From: Rhodanobacter panaciterrae
GTDB lineage: Bacteria > Pseudomonadota > Gammaproteobacteria > Xanthomonadales > Rhodanobacteraceae
NCBI RefSeq assembly: GCF_014651895.1
Contig: NZ_BMXT01000002.1
Coordinates: 682,001 to 746,000, forward strand
Length of the DNA: 64,000 nucleotides
Reading direction: 5' to 3'
In this document: positions 46,447 through 53,612 of the stretch, in pieces
Numbering within the stretch: position 1 is the stretch's first letter
How the letters are laid out: each line of letters begins with the position of its first letter
The notes under the pieces: model-generated
Told to the model about the DNA's origin: nothing
The model's input: only the letters and a program-made list of their open reading frames with translations
Databases searched by the model: none
Translations under genes and position numbers: made by a program

Positions 46447-47837
46447 TTCGCTACTCCCTTGGCGGCAACCGGCGCAGCCTTGGCAGCCTGCGGCAGATAA
46501 TCGATGGTGACGCTGTGCGCACCGGTGACGTACTTCTGCAGCACCCGATGCACATCGTCTTCGCTGACCTTCTGCAGCGCCGCCAGATCGGTGTTGACGT
46601 GTTCCGGATTGCCGTCGATCAGGCTCGCCTGACCCAGCGCGAACGCGACGCCCTGCGCGGTCTGACGCTGTTTCAATTCACTGGTCAGCAGCTGGGTCTT
46701 CACCTTGTCGAGCTCGCTGGCCGGAATCGGCTGGGTCGCCAGCCAGATGATCTCCTCGTGCAGCAGCTTCTCCGCGTCGGCCGGCGCGTGACCGCTGGCG
46801 AGGATCGCGTAGGCGCTGAACAGACCCGGACCGACCCGGCCATCGGCCTCGGCACCAACTTGCTGGGCGACCTGATGGCGATACACCAGCGACTGGTACA
46901 GCCGCGACGAATCGCCTTGCGACAGCAACGCGGCGGCAACCTGCAGCGGGATGCTGTCGGCACTGTCGGCCGCCGGCGGGATCAGCCAGGTAATCGCCAC
47001 CGCCGGCAACGGCGCGGTCTCGCTGGTGACGGTGTAACGCAGATCCTTCTTGCGTACCGGTTCCTGCGCTGTGACCTGCGGCACCGCCGTGGCCGGTTTC
47101 GCAATCCAGCCGAAATACTGGTCGACCCAGGCATCGAGCTGCTTCGGATCGAAGTCGCCGGCGACAATCAGGGTGGCGTTGTCCGGCCGGTAAAACGTGT
47201 TGTGGAAATCGATCACGTTCTGCAACGAGGCCGCTTCCAGATCCTCGATGCTGCCGATGGTCGGACGCTTGTACGGATGTACCGTGTACGAAGACGGGTC
47301 GATCGCGTTGAACAGCTTGCCGTACGGATTGGCCAGCACGCTCTGGCGGTATTCCTCTTCCACCACCGCGCGCTCGGATTTGAAATTCGCCTCATCCACA
47401 TTGAGGTTGGACAGCCGCTCGGCCTCAGCCCAGAGCAAGGTCTGCAGGTAGTTGCTCGGCACCACTTCGAAGTAGTTGGTGACGTCATCGCCGGTGGACG
47501 CATTGTTGTTGCCGCCGACATCCTCGGTCAGCCGGTCGAACTGCTCGGCGTGCATGTGCTTGGTGCTCTTGAACATCAGATGCTCGAACAGATGCGCGAA
47601 ACCGGAACGCCCCTGCGGATCGTCCTTGGAGCCGACGTGGTACCACATCTGCACCGACACGGTCGGGCTGGCGTGGTTCTCCACGCTCAACACCTGCAAG
47701 CCGTTCGACAACGTGCGCTGGTGGTACTGGATCGGCGGGATGGTCAGTTCGGCCGCGGTTAGCGGCGACGAAGCCGTTGCAGCAACGAGCAAACCCAGTG
47801 AGGCCAGCAAACTGGCCGGGCGCAGACGCATGGTCAT
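46443..47837 (-). CDS. M16 family zinc metallopeptidase, catalytic subunit
   Basis: A 464-residue exported peptidase (signal peptide about 1-29) with the inverted zinc motif HLFEH (H82, E85, H86, in SGFAHLFEHLMFKST) and the downstream glutamates in FKSERAVVEEEYRQS. The C-half repeats the fold (YRPDNATLIVAGDFDPKQLDAWV). It degrades peptides in the periplasm together with the partner encoded next to it. The start at 47837 is preferred for the signal peptide; a longer open frame upstream is not coding-like. Confidence 0.92.
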   Translation of the reverse strand: MTMRLRPASLLASLGLLVAATASSPLTAAELTIPPIQYHQRTLSNGLQVLSVENHASPTVSVQMWYHVGSKDDPQGRSGFAHLFEHLMFKSTKHMHAEQFDRLTEDVGGNNNASTGDDVTNYFEVVPSNYLQTLLWAEAERLSNLNVDEANFKSERAVVEEEYRQSVLANPYGKLFNAIDPSSYTVHPYKRPTIGSIEDLEAASLQNVIDFHNTFYRPDNATLIVAGDFDPKQLDAWVDQYFGWIAKPATAVPQVTAQEPVRKKDLRYTVTSETAPLPAVAITWLIPPAADSADSIPLQVAAALLSQGDSSRLYQSLVYRHQVAQQVGAEADGRVGPGLFSAYAILASGHAPADAEKLLHEEIIWLATQPIPASELDKVKTQLLTSELKQRQTAQGVAFALGQASLIDGNPEHVNTDLAALQKVSEDDVHRVLQKYVTGAHSVTIDYLPQAAKAAPVAAKGVAK

Positions 47838-47932
47838 CCGCTTGGTTCCCTTCAGTGGAAAGCACCAACCATAGCAAGCCGGGGCACGACCGAGGGCATG
47901 ACTTCCGGACCACACCGGCGATCCCATTCTTA

Positions 47933-47976
47933 TTTTACCCGGATGTTATTGACACACATTTTGATCCGGGTAAAAC
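47933..47976 (+). promoter_or_regulatory. DUF2239 promoter bracketed by a perfect 12-bp inverted repeat
   Basis: TTTTACCCGGAT (47933-47944) and its exact complement ATCCGGGTAAAA (47964-47975) are 19 bases apart. Between and across them lies a promoter TTGACA (47949-47954), 16-base spacer, TAAAAC (47971-47976); the right arm overlaps the -10 box. The ATG at 47989 follows by 12 bases, giving a nearly leaderless message. Confidence 0.8.
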
Positions 47977-47988
47977 TTGCCCGACACA

Positions 47989-48600
47989 ATGCATCCGGAC
48001 GGACCCACGCCCTACCCCGACGACACCACCTGCACCGCATTCGACCATCAGCATCTGCTCGCCAGCGGTGCGTTGACCGACGTGGTGCGCGCCGCAAAGC
48101 AGGCACTCGACGCGGGAACCCGCGGGCCGCTGCTGATTTTCGATGACCACGGCAGCCGCCAGATCGAGATCGACTTTCGCGGCACGGTCCATGAGGTGCT
48201 GGCACGTCTGCACCAAGGCGCGGTTGCGGAAACCGTCGGCCGCAGCCCCGGCCGGCCGAAGCTGGGTGTGGTGCCGCGCGAAGTCACTCTGTTGCCGCGG
48301 CATTGGGACTGGCTGGGTCAGCAGCCGGGTGGCGCTTCGGCGATCCTGCGGCGACTGGTCGAACAGGCCTTGCGCGACAACGGCGCGAAGGAGCGTGCAC
48401 GGCAGGCGGTCGAGTCGGTCGATCGCTTCATGCGGGTGATGGCCGGCGATCTGGCCGGCTACGAAGAAGCCTCGCGGGCGTTCTATCGCGGCGAACAGAA
48501 GCGCTTCGCCACCTTGACCGCCGCGTGGCCGATCGATGTGCGTACCCATCTGCAACGTCTGGCCGCGATTGCCTGGGACGAGCGGAAAGATGCCTGCTGA
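47989..48600 (+). CDS. DUF2239 family protein, putative ribbon-helix-helix DNA-binding protein
   Basis: A 203-residue protein of the DUF2239 family (function unassigned). An N-terminal alpha/beta region (PLLIFDDHGSRQIEIDFRG) is followed by the family core GRSPGRPKLGVVPREVTLLPRHWDWL and GGASAILRRLVEQAL. The core reads like a ribbon-helix-helix fold: strand VPREVTLLP, helix HWDWLGQQ, Gly-Gly turn, helix SAILRRLVEQALR; this is my inference. ATG 47989 is chosen because the promoter's -10 box abuts the earlier ATG (47977). It is divergent from the M16 operon, and an inverted repeat lies over its promoter. Confidence 0.85.
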   Translation: MHPDGPTPYPDDTTCTAFDHQHLLASGALTDVVRAAKQALDAGTRGPLLIFDDHGSRQIEIDFRGTVHEVLARLHQGAVAETVGRSPGRPKLGVVPREVTLLPRHWDWLGQQPGGASAILRRLVEQALRDNGAKERARQAVESVDRFMRVMAGDLAGYEEASRAFYRGEQKRFATLTAAWPIDVRTHLQRLAAIAWDERKDAC

Positions 48601-48707
48601 GCCGATCGCGCCGCAATGTCGGCACGGCAACGTATCCTGCTGCCGATGCAGTCGTCAGACGACGCGTCGCTTTGTCGACGACCTCCGCCAGATCAGGACA
48701 GGCACCC

Positions 48708-48875
48708 ATGGCACCTTCCGCTGATCGCCGACTTCGCTGACCGCAGGCCCGATCGCCCGCACCCTGCTGCAGTTTTCGCTACCGATCTTCGGCACGAACC
48801 GTCTGCAGCCGCTGAACGCGTCGGTCAACGAGATCTGGATCCGGCCACTTCCTTGGCGAAGCGGCACTGTCTGCG
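48708..48875 (+). pseudogene. N-terminal remnant of a MATE-family efflux transporter, frameshifted
   Basis: Translating from 48737 gives LTAGPIARTLLQFSLPIFG, then TNRLQPLNASVNEIWI. This is the opening helix of MATE exporters. Skipping one extra C at 48842 restores the family continuation GHFLGEAALSA. A likely original ATG at 48708 with AGGA upstream is out of frame by another shift near 48735. After about 48875 the similarity stops. At least two frameshifts plus a deletion make it non-functional. Confidence 0.7.
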
Positions 48876-48886
48876 CCCACCCCAAA

Positions 48887-48927
48887 GCCTTAGAGCCGCC
48901 TCCTCTCCGTCCGGCGTTCCTGGCGTG
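48887..48927 (+). repeat. Direct-repeat copy A, degenerate copy of the 3' end of the RND gene
   Basis: These 41 bases (starting GCCTTAGAGCCGCC) match 50274-50313 (starting GCCTTGAGCCGCTT) in the same orientation at about 36 of 41 positions with one indel. The second copy is the C-terminal coding end of the RND gene; this copy is not coding. Confidence 0.75.
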
Positions 48928-49182
48928 AAACGAAAACCAGGATCAGTGTGGACTTTTAAAATCGGCACGCTGAGAAAGCGTATGCTGACCTTGGTTTTGC
49001 TGAAGGTTTATTGCAATACCGCGATGGCCATTGAAGCCACGAAGAGAGGGGGCTCTCTTTCACTTATTCAAAGTCGAACGGCGATGTCGCCGCTTGACTC
49101 AAGCGTGCGGCGCGGAAGATACGGCAGCCGGCCTGAATGGCGGCGCATGTGTTTCGGATCCCATCAACCGACAGGAAACGCC

Positions 49183-50166
49183 ATGCTATTCAATCAACCA
49201 AAGTCGTACCGAGGCACGATTCCGCTTGAGTTGTACGTCGAATTGCTGAACAAATTTCCTCAGAATGACGGAGAGCCCGATCTGGCGTGGATTCAACGTA
49301 TCAAGAAGGATCCCGCGCTGTACCAGAAGATGTTCGGGACGTCGCAGTTCAAGGTGGAACTGGTTCAGGCCGTGCAGCGTCGTGCGGCGATTGCAAAGAT
49401 GGCCGCCGCCGGAGCAACCCGACAGGGGAAGGACTGGAAATCGTGGTCTCCAGCCGCGCGCTATCAAGAGGATCTGGCGCGCGAGGTTCAGAAGACCGGC
49501 AAGCAGCCGTCCGAATACGCGAAGGAAGCCTACCAGCAGCTGTTGGAGCAGTTCGACGCCACGACTCCGGCCAATGGGAGTGTGTTCTGGAACGGCATCA
49601 ACGAACTTGCCCTCCTGAAAAAGATCGATGAATGGAACAGCGATAAGGAAATCTTCGGCCAGTTGGAGGCCACCACCGCTGCCCGCTACGTGAACAAACA
49701 ATTCGTGTGGGAGCCGAACGGCGCCTTCGCGAACTACTTCACGGCGGTGTCCGGCAAGCTCGGGCACGCGGCACGTGGACATGTCACTGCAGTTTGCCGG
49801 TGCGGCCTTCGCAACGATTCCATCCTGACCACGACGGAACTCCCGGCGATGTTCAAGTTGATGACCGACCAGATCAAGGCGAACAAAGAGCCCCCCATCA
49901 CCGATTTCACGATGGTCGTCATCGAGCCCAAGCTGCTGCCAAACGATGGGTACGCGATATATACCAACAACGATCTGCTGAACGTCTCGATCGTTAGCCC
50001 GAAGCCCGGCAAGCGCATCAGTGGCCGAGACGATTGCAACGTGGACAGTCAGCTTGTCGTCCCGAATTTCTTGCAGCACTACTGGGGTCGGCGGGGTCGC
50101 CGACCCGAAAGTGCCGCCGCGACAAAGATCAAGGCAGATCTCTCATCCCTGACCAGATGGCCGTGA
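49183..50166 (+). CDS. Unknown protein with ADP-ribosyl cyclase (CD38/ARC)-like C-terminal half; candidate NADase
   Basis: A 327-residue cytoplasmic-looking protein (no signal peptide) that I cannot assign by whole-protein resemblance. Residues 1-128 are helical and Lys/Gln-rich. Residues 132-235 fit the ADP-ribosyl cyclase fold by motif order: GSVFWNGINELA (W136, like CD38 W125), IFGQLEATTAARYV (E162, like E146), YFTAVSGKLGHAARGHVTAV (F186 at the position of CD38 W189) and ILTTTELPAMF (E219, like catalytic E226). If real, it would hydrolyse or cyclise NAD. AGGA lies 7-8 bases before ATG 49183; the frame is open upstream to 48616 but runs through the MATE scar. It is lower in GC than its neighbours. 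The 49 to 50.17 kb slot has no other gene, so no immunity partner is seen. Confidence 0.6.
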   Translation: MLFNQPKSYRGTIPLELYVELLNKFPQNDGEPDLAWIQRIKKDPALYQKMFGTSQFKVELVQAVQRRAAIAKMAAAGATRQGKDWKSWSPAARYQEDLAREVQKTGKQPSEYAKEAYQQLLEQFDATTPANGSVFWNGINELALLKKIDEWNSDKEIFGQLEATTAARYVNKQFVWEPNGAFANYFTAVSGKLGHAARGHVTAVCRCGLRNDSILTTTELPAMFKLMTDQIKANKEPPITDFTMVVIEPKLLPNDGYAIYTNNDLLNVSIVSPKPGKRISGRDDCNVDSQLVVPNFLQHYWGRRGRRPESAAATKIKADLSSLTRWP

Positions 50167-50248
50167 CTGGCCACAAGAATTCCACTGTGGTCGAGAAGAC
50201 CTTGGGTCGACTCGCAGCGTGTCAATTCAAGGGATCGAGGTAATTAAC

Positions 50249-53200
50249 TCACGCCGGCTCAGCTCGACCCAGCGCCTTGAGCCGCTTCTTCTCCGCCCGG
50301 CGTTCCTTGCGTGCGGCCTTGCGGATCTTGCGGTCGTAATTCCACAGATAGATCGCCGGCGTACTCAGCAAAGTCAGCAACTGCGACACCAGCAAGCCAC
50401 CGACGATGGCGATGCCGAGTGGCTGGCGCATTTCCGAGCCGATGCCGAAGCCGATCGCCAGCGGCAGCGCCGCACCCATCGCGACCAGGGTAGTCATGGT
50501 GATCGGGCGGAAGCGCACCAGCGCGGCTTCACGGATCGCTTCGGGCGCGGGCAAACCGCGCTCACGCTCGGCGACGAGTGCGAAGTCGACCATCAGGATC
50601 GCGTTTTTCTTGACGATGCCTATGAGCATCAGGATCGCGATGATCGCCATCAGCGAAAGCTGCGTCTGTGTCACCAACATGGCGAGGAAGGCACCGGCGC
50701 CGGCAGCCGGCAGGGTGGAAAGAATCGTCAGCGGATGGCCGAGACTCTCATAGAGGATGCCGAGCACGATGTACATCGCGATGATCGAGCCTATCAGCAG
50801 CACCATGCCATTGGACTGGGCCTGCTGCAGGCGCTGGTTCTGGCCGGTGTAATCGACCCGGATACCTGCCGGCAGCCCGGCTGCGAAGGCCGCCTGATCG
50901 ACCAGCTTGATGCCGCGATCCTGCGTCACGTCCTTGTCGAGGTTGTAGGTGATCGTCGCCACTTGCATCTGGTTGTGATGGCGGATGCGCAACGGCGTGT
51001 TGTTGGGTTCGATGTGCGCCAGCGCGGACAGCGGAATCATCTGCCCCAGGTTGTTGCGCACGCGCAGGTTGAGCAGACCTTGCGGGCTGATGCTGTCCGC
51101 CGTGCCGCTGGTGAGCACCACGAAGTACTGGTTGATGTCGGAATAGATCGTCGAGACCTGGCGCTGGCCGAACGAGTTGTACAGCGCCGTGTCCACGTCA
51201 CCCATGCTGACCTGCAGGCGACTGGCCGATTCGCGGTCCACTTTCAGCAACTGTTGCTTGCCGACCTGGTCGAAATTGCTGCTGACGTCGCGGAATTCCT
51301 TGATGGTGCGCATCTGGCGCACCATCTTCAGCGCTGCCGGTTGCAGGTCGCCGCCATTGCTGTTGACCAGCTGGAATTCGTACTGGCCACCCTTGTCGCC
51401 GCTGCCACCACCGCCGAGGAACTGCGAGGCGCTGACCGACACTTTCACGTCGGGCAGCGTGTCGTATTGTTTGGACAGCCGCTCGATGACCTTCTTGATA
51501 TTCTCCGGCCGCTCGCCCGGACCGCTGCCACGCGGCTTCAGGTCGACGAACATCTGCGCGCTGTTGCCTACCGCACCGCCAGCATCGTTGCCGCCGAGCA
51601 TGACCAGCTGGTCGAGCACGGCAGGATCGGCCTGCATGATCTTCATGACCGCCTGCGTGCGTTCGGTCAACTGTGCCGGCGAGATATTCGCATCGGCACT
51701 GACGTCGACCTGAAGCTGCCCGGTGTCCTCGTCCGGCATGAAGGTACCGCCAGCGGTCTTTACCACCGCAAAGCCGAGTGCGAAGGTGAGGAACAGCAGA
51801 ATCAACGGCTGCCAGCGCATGATCCGCCGGTGACGCATCGCCCAGTCCAGTGCGCGCTCGTAACGGCGCAGCATGCCGCGGTCGAAGCGCTCCACCGCAC
51901 GTTCGATCCGGCCCGGCGGCTTCCGCTCAACCGGTTCGTGCTTGAGAAAATGGGCGCACAGCGCCGGTGTCAGCGTCAGCGAGACCAGCGCGGAGATCAC
52001 CACCGCCGCGGTCAGCGTCACCGAGAACTCGCGTAGCAGCATGATCAGCACGTTGTTGCCGAACAGCAGCGGCGCGAATACGGCCACCAGCGACAGGGTG
52101 ATCGAGATTACCGTGAAGCCGATCTCGCCGACGCCGGTCAGCGACGCCTGCATCGGCGACATGCCCTGTTCCATGTGGCGCACGATGTTCTCGATCACCA
52201 CGATCGCATCGTCCACCACGAAGCCGATGCACAGCACCAGCGCGACCAGCGACAAGGTGTTGAGCGTGTAGCCGAGGGTCCACATCACCACGAACGCGCC
52301 GGCCAGCGACAGCGGCACGCTCAGCGTGGCAATCAACGTCGGCCGCAGCCGGCGCAGGAATACCAGCATCACCAGTACCACCATCGCGATCGAGATCAGC
52401 AGCGCCACTTTCACTTCGTGCAGCGCCGACTTGGTGGTCTGGGTGAGGTCGAACACCGGCGTGATGGTGATGTTGGAGGGTAGCGACGCGCGCAGCTGCG
52501 GCAGCCTGGCGCGAATCTCCTCGACCGTGGCCACCGCATTGGCTTCCGGCCGCTTGGTGATCTGCAGGCCGACGGTGTGCTGATTGTTGAACCATGCCGC
52601 CTGGTATTCGTCCTGCTCGCCGCTGTAGACCCTGGCCACATCGGACAGGCGCACTGGCGTGCCGTTCTTCACCGAGATCAGCACACGGGCGAATTCGGCC
52701 GGCTGTTGCAGGCCGTCACTGGCGGTCACCGTCATCTGCGTGCGGCCGTCGCTCAGGGTGCCTTGCGGCGAGGTGACGTTGGCCGCGCGCAACGCATTGG
52801 CCACATCGTTCGCGGTGAGCCCCTTTGCCGCCAGCGCGTTGTTGTCCAGCTCGATGCGTACCGCATGCGGGGTGCCGCCGAACACCTGCACCTGGGCCAC
52901 GCCGTTGATCTGCGCCAGCGCCGGCTTGAGCAGGGTATCGGCGAGGTCGTACAGCTTGTCCTGCGGCAGCCCGTTCGAGGTCATCGTGAGAAACACGATC
53001 GGGATCTGAGAGGTGTCGAACTTGAAGAACTGCGGCGGCGACGGCATCCCCGACGGCAGGTCGACCGCGGCGGCATTGATCGCCGCCTGCACGTCGCGCG
53101 CCGCGCTGTCCGCGGTGCGCGAAAAGTTGAAACGCACGCTTACCGAGGCGGCGCCTTCGGTGGCATTGCCGTACATCTCGTCGATGCCGGGAATCTGCCC

Positions 53201-53413
53201 CAGGTGGCGCTCCAGCGGCGCCAATACGGTATTGGCCATGGTCTGCGCACTGGCGCCCGGCTGGTTGGCCACCACGTAGACACCCGGGAAATCCAGCGAC
53301 GGCAACGCGGCCACACCAAGCAGCAAGTAGGCGCAGATGCCGGCCAGGGTCAGGCCCAGGGCGAGCAGCGAGGTACCCGCCGGGCGGCGGATCAGGGGTG
53401 CGAAAATATTCAT
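50249..53413 (-). CDS. RND-family multidrug efflux pump, MdtC-like
   Basis: A 1054-residue inner-membrane proton/drug antiporter of the HAE1 family. It has the helix 1 start MNIFAPLIRRPAGTSLLA, two large periplasmic loops, and the proton-relay Asp pair in GFVVDDAIVVIENIVRHME. MdtBC-type features include IGIVKKNAILMVDFAL and FRPITMTTLVAMGAALPLA. The C-terminus is a basic tail (RKERRAEKKRLKALGRAEPA). The start at 53413 has GGAA upstream and matches its paralogue. Second of a tandem pair; no membrane-fusion protein gene is adjacent. Confidence 0.93.
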   Translation of the reverse strand: MNIFAPLIRRPAGTSLLALGLTLAGICAYLLLGVAALPSLDFPGVYVVANQPGASAQTMANTVLAPLERHLGQIPGIDEMYGNATEGAASVSVRFNFSRTADSAARDVQAAINAAAVDLPSGMPSPPQFFKFDTSQIPIVFLTMTSNGLPQDKLYDLADTLLKPALAQINGVAQVQVFGGTPHAVRIELDNNALAAKGLTANDVANALRAANVTSPQGTLSDGRTQMTVTASDGLQQPAEFARVLISVKNGTPVRLSDVARVYSGEQDEYQAAWFNNQHTVGLQITKRPEANAVATVEEIRARLPQLRASLPSNITITPVFDLTQTTKSALHEVKVALLISIAMVVLVMLVFLRRLRPTLIATLSVPLSLAGAFVVMWTLGYTLNTLSLVALVLCIGFVVDDAIVVIENIVRHMEQGMSPMQASLTGVGEIGFTVISITLSLVAVFAPLLFGNNVLIMLLREFSVTLTAAVVISALVSLTLTPALCAHFLKHEPVERKPPGRIERAVERFDRGMLRRYERALDWAMRHRRIMRWQPLILLFLTFALGFAVVKTAGGTFMPDEDTGQLQVDVSADANISPAQLTERTQAVMKIMQADPAVLDQLVMLGGNDAGGAVGNSAQMFVDLKPRGSGPGERPENIKKVIERLSKQYDTLPDVKVSVSASQFLGGGGSGDKGGQYEFQLVNSNGGDLQPAALKMVRQMRTIKEFRDVSSNFDQVGKQQLLKVDRESASRLQVSMGDVDTALYNSFGQRQVSTIYSDINQYFVVLTSGTADSISPQGLLNLRVRNNLGQMIPLSALAHIEPNNTPLRIRHHNQMQVATITYNLDKDVTQDRGIKLVDQAAFAAGLPAGIRVDYTGQNQRLQQAQSNGMVLLIGSIIAMYIVLGILYESLGHPLTILSTLPAAGAGAFLAMLVTQTQLSLMAIIAILMLIGIVKKNAILMVDFALVAERERGLPAPEAIREAALVRFRPITMTTLVAMGAALPLAIGFGIGSEMRQPLGIAIVGGLLVSQLLTLLSTPAIYLWNYDRKIRKAARKERRAEKKRLKALGRAEPA
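50274..50313 (+). repeat. Direct-repeat copy B (3' end of the RND gene)
   Basis: Partner of 48887-48927 in the same orientation. Together the copies bracket about 1.35 kb that contains the ARC-like gene. Confidence 0.7.
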
Positions 53414-53513
53414 GGCGATTCCGTGGCCGACAAGTATGACCGCAGACACGGCATGCGCGGCGCGCGTACGTTCGACGCGCGCGAAATCGGCAGGGACAAG
53501 GCGAGAGTTCCGT

Positions 53514-53590
53514 TCATGCCGGCTTTATGCCAGTCGCCGCGCTCCGGCGTATGTGCCTGAAGTCCACACCGTGTCGGAAGACAGGGGTGG
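53514..53590 (-). repeat. Duplicated 77-base segment upstream of the second RND gene (copy 1)
   Basis: About 75 percent identical over 77 bases, without gaps, to 56899-56975, which lies at the same position in front of the first RND gene. Shared blocks include TTTATGCCAG and GTCCAC. It fills much of the 199-base gap between the two pump genes. Confidence 0.7.
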
Positions 53591-53612
53591 CATGCCCGTC
53601 CCGCCAGCGAAG

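Noticed and set aside
48616..49182. N-terminal extension of the ARC-like gene to an upstream ATG
   Set aside because: The extension reads through the MATE relic and the repeat copy in a different frame; ATG 49183 has its own AGGA ribosome-binding site.
50219..52036. Plus-strand 605-codon open frame opposite the MdtC-like gene
   Set aside because: Same kind of antisense shadow; the RND coding signal on the other strand is unambiguous.
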